10,854 nt of DNA from Acidimicrobiaceae bacterium (lineage in GTDB: Bacteria > Actinomycetota > Acidimicrobiia > Acidimicrobiales > UBA8190). Under the pieces are notes generated by a model that was not told the origin of the DNA, made no database searches, and saw only the letters and a program-made list of their open reading frames with translations. This document shows positions 1 to 6,074 of the stretch, piece by piece (within the stretch, counting starts at the first letter, position 1; every line of letters begins with the position of its first letter). The stretch is taken from positions 1-10,854 of the forward strand of contig DMNK01000062.1 of the NCBI GenBank assembly GCA_003453695.1, given 5' to 3'. Position numbers and translations under genes: made by a program.

Positions 1-1041
1 GGCCACCGGGTGGATGGCGTAGTACACCTCCACGCCCCGTTCGGACAGGGCGTCGGCCAGTTCGCGGGCGGTGTGCTGGGCCTGGGCCACGGCCAGCCCG
101 TAGCCGGGCACGATGGCCACCTTGCGGGCGTAGGCGAGGAGCACGCCGATGTCCTCCGGTGTCCCGGTGCGCACGGAGCGGCCCTCGGCCCCTTCGGCGG
201 TGCCGGCGGTGATGACCGACCCGAAGGCGCTGAACAGGATGTTGGGGAGCGAACGTCCCATGGCGTCGCTCATCATCCGGGTGAGCAGCGTGCCCGACGC
301 CCCCACCAGCGTGCCCGCCACGATGAGCAGGTAGCTGTTCAGGGTGAAGCCCGACGCCGCCACGGCCAGGCCGGTGAAGGCGTTGAGCAGCGAGATGAGC
401 ACCGGGGTGTCGGCGCCGCCCACGGGCAGCACGAACACCACGCCCAGCACCAGCGACAGCCCCAGGACCACGGCGAGCAGGGGGGTGGAAGCGGTGGCCA
501 CGACGGCGGCCACCAGCCCCAGGATCACGATGCCGAGGGCGGCGTTGAGGGCCTGCTGGGCGGGATAGGTGATCGGGCGCCCGCTCATGAGTTCCTGGAG
601 CTTGGCGAAGGCGATGCCGCTCCCGGCGAAGGAGACGGCCCCCACCACGACCCCGAAGAGCACTTCGCCGATCTTGTACAGGGCGATGCCGGCGTGGGGG
701 AGGGCGATGAACTCGGTGATGGACACGAGGGCGGCCGCACCGCCGCCCACCCCGTTGAAGATGGCCACCATCTGGGGCATGGCCGTCATCTTCACCATGC
801 GGGCCGCCGGCGCACCGATGACGATGCCGAGGACCATGGCCACGACGATGAGCGCCAGGTTGCGGGCGCTGGCGTGCACGTTCGAGAGCGAGAACGTCCA
901 GGCGACGGCCAGGATCATGCCCGCTGCCCCGATGAGGTTGCCGCGCCGGGCGTGCTTGGGTGAGCTCAGCCCTTTCAGGGCGAGGATGAAGCCGATGATC
1001 GTGATCAGATAGACGAAGGAGGTCGCCGTGCCTTGGATCAC
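1..1041 (-). CDS. pntB: NAD(P) transhydrogenase beta subunit PntB, C-terminus cut by window edge
   Basis: Membrane subunit of the proton-translocating transhydrogenase, which uses the proton gradient to drive hydride transfer from NADH to NADP+. The 347 visible residues hold the hydrophobic domain II, with several membrane helices at about residues 5-25, 35-80, 90-115, 125-145 and 165-260, followed by the start of the NADP(H)-binding domain III. Family landmarks are FNGVGGGAAAL (95-105), VGGADTPVLISLLN (207-220) and IVPGYGLAVAQAQH (310-323). D211 and N220 lie where E. coli has betaAsp213 and betaAsn222. An Asn (N96) appears at the position of E. coli betaHis91, judged by eye. The E. coli protein is about 462 residues, so roughly 115 are missing beyond the edge. 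The GTG start at 1041 shares a GTGA overlap with the pntAB stop, and GGGAGG lies six bases upstream. Confidence 0.95.
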   Translation of the reverse strand, partial: MIQGTATSFVYLITIIGFILALKGLSSPKHARRGNLIGAAGMILAVAWTFSLSNVHASARNLALIVVAMVLGIVIGAPAARMVKMTAMPQMVAIFNGVGGGAAALVSITEFIALPHAGIALYKIGEVLFGVVVGAVSFAGSGIAFAKLQELMSGRPITYPAQQALNAALGIVILGLVAAVVATASTPLLAVVLGLSLVLGVVFVLPVGGADTPVLISLLNAFTGLAVAASGFTLNSYLLIVAGTLVGASGTLLTRMMSDAMGRSLPNILFSAFGSVITAGTAEGAEGRSVRTGTPEDIGVLLAYARKVAIVPGYGLAVAQAQHTARELADALSERGVEVYYAIHPVA

Positions 1042-1388
1042 GGCGTGCCTCCCGCCTGAGGGTCATCCGGCTCCCGGGTGGGCCGCGGCGACTGTCGGCT
1101 CTTGAACATCTCGAGCATGCGGTCGGTGACCACGAAGCCGCCCACCACGTTCAAAGTGGCGAGCACGACCGCCAGGAATCCCAGGATGAGCTGGGCGGCA
1201 CCGTGCGCCTGACCCAGGACGATCATCGTCCCCACGAGGATGATGCCGTGGATGGCGTTGGAGCCCGACATGAGCGGGGTGTGGAGGATGCTCGGGACCT
1301 TGGAGATGACCTCGTAGCCGACGAAGGCGGCCAGCACGAAGACGGTGAGCAGGTCCACCAGCCCCGGACCGAACGACGCCAGGATCAC
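1038..1388 (-). CDS. pntAB: NAD(P) transhydrogenase alpha-2 (small membrane) subunit
   Basis: Small membrane part of the alpha subunit in the split, three-gene form of transhydrogenase known from Rhodospirillum rubrum. It supplies the alpha helices of the proton-conducting domain II. The 116-residue protein has about three membrane helices (roughly residues 8-28, 43-60 and 65-88) and the family signature HTPLMSGSNAIHGI at 36-49, followed by a short charged tail. I chose the GTG at 1388 rather than a longer frame up to 1451. It gives the normal family N-terminus, has AAGGAGG four to five bases upstream, and forms a GTGA overlap with the pntAA stop. The longer version would add an Arg/Ala-rich stretch that is merely pntAA sequence in another frame. 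It should be co-translated with pntAA and pntB. Confidence 0.93.
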   Translation of the reverse strand: MILASFGPGLVDLLTVFVLAAFVGYEVISKVPSILHTPLMSGSNAIHGIILVGTMIVLGQAHGAAQLILGFLAVVLATLNVVGGFVVTDRMLEMFKSRQSPRPTREPDDPQAGGTP

Positions 1389-2515
1389 GTGCCCTCCTTG
1401 AGCAGCTCGAGTGTGGGCAGATGCACGACCTCGCCGGCGCGCACCACGCACGTGCCTGCCACGACCTCGTCGTCGAAGTCCGGACGGAGCTCGCCGTCGA
1501 CGACGATGAGCGACAGGAAATTGAAGACGTTGCGGGAGTACAGGAAGCTGGCGTGCGTGGGCATGGCGGACGGCGGGTTGCTCATCCCGTAGACGCGGAC
1601 ACCGCCGTGGTCGATCTCCTGGCCGGCTTGGGTCAGCTCGACGTTGCCTCCGCCGTCGGCAGCCAGGTCGACCACCACCGATCCCTCGCTCATGCCCTCG
1701 ACCATGGCCGTCGTGACGAGGAGCGGGGCTTTGCGGCCGGGGACGGCTGCCGTGGTGATGACCACGTCGGCGGCGGCCACTTCGTTGCCGATGAGCTCGC
1801 GTTGGCGGGCCAAGAACTCCTCGGACTGCTCCCGGGCGTAGCCTCCGGAGCCTTCTTGGGTCTCGAGCTCGAGCTCGACGAACTGCGCACCGAGGGACTG
1901 CACCTCTTCTTTGGCGGCGGCCCGCACGTCGTAGGCCCGCACCATGGCACCGAGGCGCCGGGCGGTGGCGATGGCCTGCAAGCCGGCCACCCCGGCGCCG
2001 AGCACGAGCACCTTGCCGGGAGGGACGGTGCCGGCTGCCGTCATGAACATGGGGAAGAACTTGGGCAGCCGCTCCGCCGCCGCCAGCGCGGCCAGGTACC
2101 CCGACACCGTGGCCTGCGACGACAGGGCGTCCATGGACTGTGCCCTGCTGATGCGGGGCAGCAGATCGAGGCTGAAGGCGGTGGCCTTGCCCGCCACGAG
2201 CGCCTCGACCACATCCAGCTGTCCCAGCGGCTGCAGGAAGCTCACCAGACTGGCGCCCGGCTCCTGGCGCTGTACCTCGTCGGGGGTGGGGGCGTTGACG
2301 CGTGCCACCAGCTCGGCGCCGGTCAGCACCGAGGCGCCGTCGACGATCCTGGCCCCCTTGTCCTCGAAGGCCGAGTCGGGGAAGAAGGCGCGGTCACCGG
2401 CGCCGGCTTGCACGACGACCTCGACCCCGGCAGCGGCCAGACGGCCGGCGACCTCGGGGACGACGGCGACTCGCTGCTCGCCGGCCCGCGTCTCGGTGGG
2501 AACGGCGAGCCTCAC
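1385..2515 (-). CDS. pntAA: NAD(P) transhydrogenase alpha-1 (NAD(H)-binding) subunit
   Basis: Soluble NAD(H)-binding domain I subunit of transhydrogenase, 376 residues, close to the R. rubrum PntAA length. It resembles alanine dehydrogenase: an N-terminal domain (MRLAVPTETRAGEQRVAVVP) and a Rossmann domain with GAGVAG (173-178) followed by YDVR (195-198). The RQD loop, which positions the nicotinamide, is intact: R121, Q126, D129 and S132 within PRISRAQSMDALSSQ. GGYA (224-227) and the segment GMSNPPSAMPTHAS (310-323) match the family mobile loop and its neighbourhood. The start is a GTG at 2515. No Shine-Dalgarno sequence precedes it, but a -10-like TATAGC ends six bases before it, so the mRNA may be leaderless. 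It is the first gene of the pnt operon and ends in a GTGA overlap with pntAB. Confidence 0.96.
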   Translation of the reverse strand: MRLAVPTETRAGEQRVAVVPEVAGRLAAAGVEVVVQAGAGDRAFFPDSAFEDKGARIVDGASVLTGAELVARVNAPTPDEVQRQEPGASLVSFLQPLGQLDVVEALVAGKATAFSLDLLPRISRAQSMDALSSQATVSGYLAALAAAERLPKFFPMFMTAAGTVPPGKVLVLGAGVAGLQAIATARRLGAMVRAYDVRAAAKEEVQSLGAQFVELELETQEGSGGYAREQSEEFLARQRELIGNEVAAADVVITTAAVPGRKAPLLVTTAMVEGMSEGSVVVDLAADGGGNVELTQAGQEIDHGGVRVYGMSNPPSAMPTHASFLYSRNVFNFLSLIVVDGELRPDFDDEVVAGTCVVRAGEVVHLPTLELLKEGT

Positions 2516-2526
2516 GGGGCGCTATA
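2516..2526 (-). promoter_or_regulatory. Candidate -10 element for a leaderless pntAA transcript
   Basis: On the minus strand TATAGC (plus-strand gctata, 2521-2526) is followed by five bases and then the pntAA GTG. No purine-rich ribosome site lies between. In actinobacteria a -10 box at this distance usually means transcription begins at the start codon. The -35 region is not recognisable, and the match to TATAAT is 4 of 6, so this is suggestive only. Confidence 0.35.
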
Positions 2527-2532
2527 AGAGCA

Positions 2533-2624
2533 CGACTGGCGTCTGGTACTCCACTTTGCGGGGCCGTCGCGTCACGTGCCGGATCACCGGCACTGGGATT
2601 TCAGGCGCCCCGTGCCGCCAGTCG
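2533..2624. repeat. Perfect 9-bp inverted repeat enclosing a second hairpin
   Basis: CGACTGGCG at 2533-2541 is the exact reverse complement of CGCCAGTCG at 2616-2624. The arms lie 74 bp apart, and the 7-bp hairpin at 2576-2593 lies between them. One arm is inside the last codons of the EAL gene, the other in the pntAA promoter region. In the EAL mRNA the two stems could form a nested 3'-end structure. In GC-rich DNA a 9-bp match over this distance could still be chance. Confidence 0.4.
2576..2593 (-). terminator. Putative hairpin terminator after the EAL gene
   Basis: GTGCCGG (2576-2582) and CCGGCAC (2587-2593) form a perfect 7-bp stem with a 4-base loop ATCA. It begins about eight bases downstream of the EAL stop codon. 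No T-tract follows on the minus strand; hairpin terminators without a U-tail have been proposed in high-GC actinobacteria. It would separate the EAL transcript from pntAA, which appears to have its own promoter. Confidence 0.5.
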
Positions 2625-3428
2625 CCGGTGCTGCACGTCCTGTTCGGGTGTCAGCGTGAACACCGTGGGCGGGTCGGCCTGCGCCAGTGCACGGGCGTCG
2701 TCGGCGGGCAGCGCCGGGGCGAAGTAGAACCCCTGGGCCACGTCGGCCCCGAGGTCCTGCAACATCGTCACCTGCACGACCGTCTCCACGCCTTCCGCCA
2801 CCGTGCTCATGGCGAGCGCATGGGTGACGTGGACGATGGCTTCGACGATGGCCCGGTTCATGCCTTCATCCAGGTCGAGACCGGCGATGAACGACCGGTC
2901 GATCTTGGCGATCTCGATCGAGCGGCGGCGCAGGTTCTCGAGGGTGTCCCAGCTCGTCCCGACGTCGTCGACGGCCAGGTGCACGCCCAGCGCCACGAGG
3001 TGGCACAGGTCCTTGTTGGCCTCGTCGTCAGCCACGGCCGACTCGGTGACCTCGACGGTCAGCCGGTCGGGATCGAGCCCGCTGCGAGCCAGCGCCTCAG
3101 CCGCCGCCGCCGACGCCCCGAGCCCGCGCAGTTGCACGAGGGAGCAGTTCACCGCGATCTGCAGACCCCACGGCCACGTCGTGGCCTGGCGACAGGCCTC
3201 GCTGAGGACCCAGGCGTTGAGCTCGAAGATGGTTCCGTTCGCCTCTGCCCACGGGATGAGCACCCCCGGCGCGATGAGGCCGAGGGTGGGGTGCACCCAC
3301 CGCAACAGCGCCTCGAAGCCGAGGAGCCGGCCGGTGCACAGGTCGACTGCGGGCTGGAACTCGAGGACCGGGTCACCCTCGAGGTCGATGCGCGGCTTGG
3401 CGGGCGCGTCGGAAGGCGGGCTGGTCAC
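2601..3428 (-). CDS. Stand-alone EAL-domain cyclic-di-GMP phosphodiesterase
   Basis: Predicted cytoplasmic enzyme that hydrolyses c-di-GMP to pGpG. The 275 residues are almost entirely one EAL domain: no GGDEF domain, sensor domain, signal peptide or membrane helix is visible. Residues that bind metal or act in catalysis are all present: E39 in FEALLRW, N94 in VNCS, E126 in EVTES, D154 and D155 in DDVG, K175 in KIDRSF, E212 in AEGVET and Q232 in QGFYF. Loop 6, usually DDFGTGYSS, is altered to DDVGTSWDT (154-162), which may change dimerisation or metal affinity. I chose GTG 3428 because GATAAC ends seven bases before it, suggesting a leaderless transcript; the frame is also open up to a TTG at 3497, which has no ribosome site. 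It lies between the SDR gene and the pnt operon on the same strand. Activity is likely but unproven. Confidence 0.88.
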   Translation of the reverse strand: MTSPPSDAPAKPRIDLEGDPVLEFQPAVDLCTGRLLGFEALLRWVHPTLGLIAPGVLIPWAEANGTIFELNAWVLSEACRQATTWPWGLQIAVNCSLVQLRGLGASAAAAEALARSGLDPDRLTVEVTESAVADDEANKDLCHLVALGVHLAVDDVGTSWDTLENLRRRSIEIAKIDRSFIAGLDLDEGMNRAIVEAIVHVTHALAMSTVAEGVETVVQVTMLQDLGADVAQGFYFAPALPADDARALAQADPPTVFTLTPEQDVQHRRLAARGA

Positions 3429-3440
3429 GGTGGCGTTATC
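3429..3440 (-). promoter_or_regulatory. Candidate -10 element for a leaderless EAL transcript
   Basis: GATAAC on the minus strand (plus-strand gttatc, 3435-3440) is followed by six bases and then the GTG at 3428. The arrangement is very similar to the one before pntAA. No Shine-Dalgarno sequence stands between, and no clear -35 box is seen. It supports the shorter EAL start. Confidence 0.3.
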
Positions 3441-3503
3441 GACCCTGCGCGAACCCCACTTGACGACGCGGCGGGCCGCCGTCCACCAGGGCGGCAAATT
3501 TGG

Positions 3504-3529
3504 GCCGGCGTTTTCGGGTCGCCGCCGGC
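3504..3529 (-). terminator. Possible hairpin terminator after the SDR gene
   Basis: GCCGGCG (3504-3510) and CGCCGGC (3523-3529) form a 7-bp stem with a 12-base loop, about 20 bases downstream of the SDR stop codon on the minus strand. The bases after the stem read CCCAAATTTG, so there is only a short, interrupted T run. The local sequence is very GC-rich, so chance pairing is possible. Confidence 0.35.
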
Positions 3530-3548
3530 GGGGGCCGGTGACGCGCCG

Positions 3549-4331
3549 TCAGCCCTCCAGGGCGCCGCGGTAGGCGGGGCGCTCGCCCCCGCCATGGGCC
3601 TCCACGGCGGCGCCGCTCACATAGGCGGCCAGAGGAGAACAGAGAAAGAGACACACGCGCGCCACGTCCTCCGGGGTGCCCATGCGGCCCATGGGCACCG
3701 TCCCGGCCACCACGGCGATCCCCTCGCTTCCCCCGTAGTGGTCGAAGGACGCTTCGGTCGCCACCAAGCCGGCCACCACGCAGTTCACCCGGACCGCCGG
3801 TGCCCACTCGACGGCCAAGGTGCGGGTGAGGTTGACCAAGCCCGCCTTGGCGGCCCCGTAGGCAGCGGTGCCCGGCGACGGGCGCAGGGCCGAGACGCTG
3901 GCGATGTTGACGATGCTCCCGCCTTCGTCTTGTCCTTGCATCACGGCATTGGCGGCCTGGGCGCAGAAGAACGGTGCCAACAGGTTGAGGGCGACCACCG
4001 ACGTCACGAAGTTGGCCGAGGCGTCGGCGGCGGGAACCTCCGGCGAGCCGCCGGCGTTGTTGACGAGCACGTCCAGCCGCCCGTGACGCTCGGTCGCCGC
4101 CGCCACCACGGCGTGGGCCTCGTCGGCGCGTCGCACGTCGGCAGCGACGAAGGTGGCGGCGCGCCCCGAGGACGCCGGCAACTCGTCGGGCGCGTGTCGG
4201 GCGCACACCACCACGTCGGCGCCCGCCGCCAAGAAGGCGTGGGCGATGCCCCGGCCCACGCCCCGGGTCCCGCCCGTCACCACCACCACCCGACCGGTGA
4301 AGTCCATCGGGTCCCGGCCCGCTTTTCCCAC
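3549..4331 (-). CDS. SDR-family NAD(P)-dependent oxidoreductase
   Basis: Classical short-chain dehydrogenase/reductase, 260 residues, of the FabG-like kind that oxidises or reduces a hydroxyl/keto group on an acyl or ring substrate. It has the cofactor motif TGGTRGVG (19-26), NNAG (91-94), and the catalytic tetrad N116, S145, Y158 and K162 (YGAAK). Its C-terminus ends in AHGGGERPAY. The GTG at 4331 is preferred because GAGGAGG lies five bases upstream; an ATG eight codons further in is the alternative, and a TTG at 4358 would put that ribosome site inside the gene. It is divergent from echA20, the place taken by the SDR genes Rv3549c/Rv3548c in M. tuberculosis. A role in steroid ring catabolism is therefore inferred from position. 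It does not resemble IpdF (Rv3559c) closely by eye, and the substrate is unknown. Confidence 0.92.
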   Translation of the reverse strand: MGKAGRDPMDFTGRVVVVTGGTRGVGRGIAHAFLAAGADVVVCARHAPDELPASSGRAATFVAADVRRADEAHAVVAAATERHGRLDVLVNNAGGSPEVPAADASANFVTSVVALNLLAPFFCAQAANAVMQGQDEGGSIVNIASVSALRPSPGTAAYGAAKAGLVNLTRTLAVEWAPAVRVNCVVAGLVATEASFDHYGGSEGIAVVAGTVPMGRMGTPEDVARVCLFLCSPLAAYVSGAAVEAHGGGERPAYRGALEG

Positions 4332-4446
4332 GGCCACCTCCTCGATTCGGCTGGTCAAACTACCGACCTCCGGTGCCCTGGCCTATCCTCGGGCCGACAG
4401 AGGGCCGAAGTTCGAGGACCCGATCACTGGAGTCGTCCGGGCCGTC
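4332..4446. promoter_or_regulatory. Divergent promoter region between the SDR gene and echA20
   Basis: This 115-bp gap must hold the promoters of both the SDR gene and the steroid operon. On the plus strand TATCCT (4384-4389) fits the actinobacterial TAnnnT -10 pattern and would give echA20 a leader of about 50 bases. On the minus strand TAGTTT (4362-4357) fits the same pattern and would start just upstream of the SDR ribosome site GAGGAGG (4343-4337). Neither has a good -35 box. No CAAG or CTTG occurs in the gap, so the KstR2 palindrome (AnCAAGnnCTTGnT), expected at this place in mycobacteria, is absent. Confidence 0.5.
4391..4408. repeat. Direct repeat GGGCCGA x2, 11-bp period, candidate operator
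   Basis: GGGCCGA occurs at 4391-4397 and again at 4402-4408, exactly one helical turn apart. The pair lies just downstream of the candidate echA20 -10 box. It is partly framed by TCCTCG (4386-4391) and its reverse complement CGAGGA (4413-4418). A repressor bound here would block initiation. The reading as an operator is inference from position and spacing. Confidence 0.3.
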
Positions 4447-5205
4447 ATGGGGATCAAGCGAGCGACACGGGCACCGGGCACCGCCGAGGTGGTGATCGAC
4501 GTCCCGCCCGTGAACGCCCTGGACGTGGCCGGCTGGTTCGCCCTGGCCGATGCCGTCACCGCATCGGGGCGCGACCCCGACGTCCGCGTGCTCGTGCTGC
4601 GCGCCGAAGGTCGCGGCTTCTGCGCCGGCGTCGACATCAAAGAGATTCAGGCCGAGGGGGACGAGGCGCTCGTCGGCGTGAACCGGGGCTGCGCGGCGGC
4701 CTTCTCGGCCGTGTACGACTGCGAGGTGCCGGTGATCGCCGCCGTGCACGGCTTCTGCCTGGGTGGAGGCATCGGACTGGTGGGGAACGCCGACATCGTC
4801 GTCGCCTCCGAGGACGCCACCTTCGGACTGCCCGAGGTCGACCGGGGCGCGCTGGGGGCGGCCACCCATCTGGCCCGCCTCGTCCCCCAGCACAAGGTGC
4901 GGCAGATGGTCTACAGCGCCCTTCCGGCCACCGCCGCCGAGCTGTCCGCCTACGGATCGTTGGCGGCGGTGGTGCCGGGGGAGCGGCTGGTCGACGCCGC
5001 CTACGAGCTGGCCGCCCAGATCGCCTCCAAGAGCCCGACCATCATCCGCCGTGCCAAGGAGTCGCTCAACGGCATCGACCCCGTGGACGTCAAGCGCAGC
5101 TACCGCTTCGAGCAGGGCTTCACCTACGAGCTGCACGTGCGGGGCGTCGCCGACGAGCAACGCCAGGCCTTCGTGGACAAGCGCCAGGCCGACACGTCCC
5201 GATGA
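4447..5205 (+). CDS. echA20: EchA20-type crotonase, steroid ring-D hydrolase
   Basis: Crotonase-superfamily enzyme, 252 residues. By similarity to M. tuberculosis EchA20 (Rv3550) it hydrolyses the five-membered ring D of the indane-dione CoA thioester in the HIP pathway, yielding COCHEA-CoA. Segments recalled as nearly identical to that protein include GRGFCAGVDIKEIQ (55-68), FCLGGGIGLVGNADIVVASE (103-122) and FGLPEVDRGALGAATHLARL (126-145). Oxyanion-hole segments are at about 58-62 and 105-108. E130 matches the second catalytic Glu of enoyl-CoA hydratase, but the first (rat Glu144) is Gly (G110), which argues against simple hydratase activity. The ATG at 4447 gives the family N-terminus although no ribosome site is well placed. 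It heads a five-gene operon and overlaps ipdA by ATGA. Confidence 0.93.
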   Translation: MGIKRATRAPGTAEVVIDVPPVNALDVAGWFALADAVTASGRDPDVRVLVLRAEGRGFCAGVDIKEIQAEGDEALVGVNRGCAAAFSAVYDCEVPVIAAVHGFCLGGGIGLVGNADIVVASEDATFGLPEVDRGALGAATHLARLVPQHKVRQMVYSALPATAAELSAYGSLAAVVPGERLVDAAYELAAQIASKSPTIIRRAKESLNGIDPVDVKRSYRFEQGFTYELHVRGVADEQRQAFVDKRQADTSR

Positions 5206-6074
5206 CGGACAAGCGGTCATCGCTCGTCGACATGGTGGCCGAGCTCCGACCCGGGATGACCATCGGACTGGGCGGCTGGGGATCGCGGCGCAAGCCCATG
5301 GCGGCGGTGCGGGCCATCGTGGGTGCCGGGATCGGAGACCTCACCGTGGTGTCCTACGGCGGTCCCGACGTGGGCCAGCTGTGCGCGGCGGGGCTCGTGC
5401 GCAAGGTGGTGTTCGGCTTCGTGACCCTCGACTCCATCGCCCTCGACCCGCACTTCCGCGCCGCCCGCCAGCAGGGACGCATCGAGGCCATGGAGGTGGA
5501 CGAGGGCATGTTCTACCTGGGCCTTCTCGCCGCCTGTCAGCGCCTGCCCTTCCTCCCCACCCGGGCCGGGCTCGGCTCGGACGTCATGGCCGTCAACCCG
5601 CATCTGCGGACCGTGCGATCGCCGTACGACGACGGTGAGGAGCTGGTGGCCATGCCGGCCCTCCAGCTCGACGCCGCCTTTGTGCACGTGAACCGGGCCG
5701 ACCGTCACGGAAACGGCCAGGTGCTCGGCCCCGACCCGTATTTCGACGACCTCTTTCTCGGTGCCGCCCGGCGGCGCTTCGTCACCGCCGAGGCCGTGGT
5801 CGAGCCGGGGGCCCTGCTCGACGAGGGGCCGGTGCAGTCGGTGGTGGTCACCCGGCTCATCACCGATGCCGTCGCCGAGGTGCCATTGGGTGCGCACTTC
5901 ACCTCGTGCCCGCCCGACTACCAGAGGGACGAAGCGCTCCAACGCCGCTACGTGGAGGCCGCTGCCGACCCCGGCACCTGGGCCGAGTTCGCCGGCCGCT
6001 TCGTGGCCGTCGACCAGTCCGACTACCGGCGGGCGCTGGCGGAGGTGTCCGCGTCGAGCTCGACTGCTCCATGA
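5202..6074 (+). CDS. ipdA: COCHEA-CoA hydrolase subunit IpdA (CoA-transferase-like)
   Basis: Alpha subunit of the IpdAB heteromer. It has a class I CoA-transferase fold, but in M. tuberculosis and Rhodococcus it hydrolytically opens the last six-membered steroid ring of COCHEA-CoA. The 290 residues include GLGGWGSRRKPMA (22-34), VVSYGGPDVG (49-58), EVDEGMFYLGL (98-108), QRLPFLPTRAGLGSDV (113-128) and DPYFDDLFLGAARRRF, matching Rv3551 along the length. E101 lies in the region of the alpha-subunit glutamate reported as catalytic in the mycobacterial enzyme (Glu105 there); the exact alignment was done by eye. The start ATG overlaps the echA20 stop and the stop overlaps the ipdB ATG, so translation is coupled on both sides. 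A simple CoA transferase is the alternative, much less likely in this gene order. Confidence 0.93.
   Translation: MTDKRSSLVDMVAELRPGMTIGLGGWGSRRKPMAAVRAIVGAGIGDLTVVSYGGPDVGQLCAAGLVRKVVFGFVTLDSIALDPHFRAARQQGRIEAMEVDEGMFYLGLLAACQRLPFLPTRAGLGSDVMAVNPHLRTVRSPYDDGEELVAMPALQLDAAFVHVNRADRHGNGQVLGPDPYFDDLFLGAARRRFVTAEAVVEPGALLDEGPVQSVVVTRLITDAVAEVPLGAHFTSCPPDYQRDEALQRRYVEAAADPGTWAEFAGRFVAVDQSDYRRALAEVSASSSTAP

Noticed and set aside
10..963. A 317-codon plus-strand frame opposite pntB, rich in His, Gly and Asp
   Set aside because: Its composition is typical of an antisense shadow in GC-rich DNA, and the opposite strand encodes a clear PntB.
1421..2527. A 368-codon plus-strand frame opposite pntAA
   Set aside because: It is the codon-position shadow of pntAA, with no recognisable domain.
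3429..3497. Extension of the EAL protein to a TTG start at 3497
   Set aside because: There is no ribosome site before the TTG, the extra residues add nothing to the EAL domain, and a -10-like box lies inside the extension.
1944..6074. A 1376-codon open frame on the plus strand
   Set aside because: It runs antisense through pntAA, the EAL gene and the SDR gene, then out of frame through echA20, before entering ipdA. High GC removes stop codons. Only the last 290 codons (ipdA, from 5202) have protein-family support.
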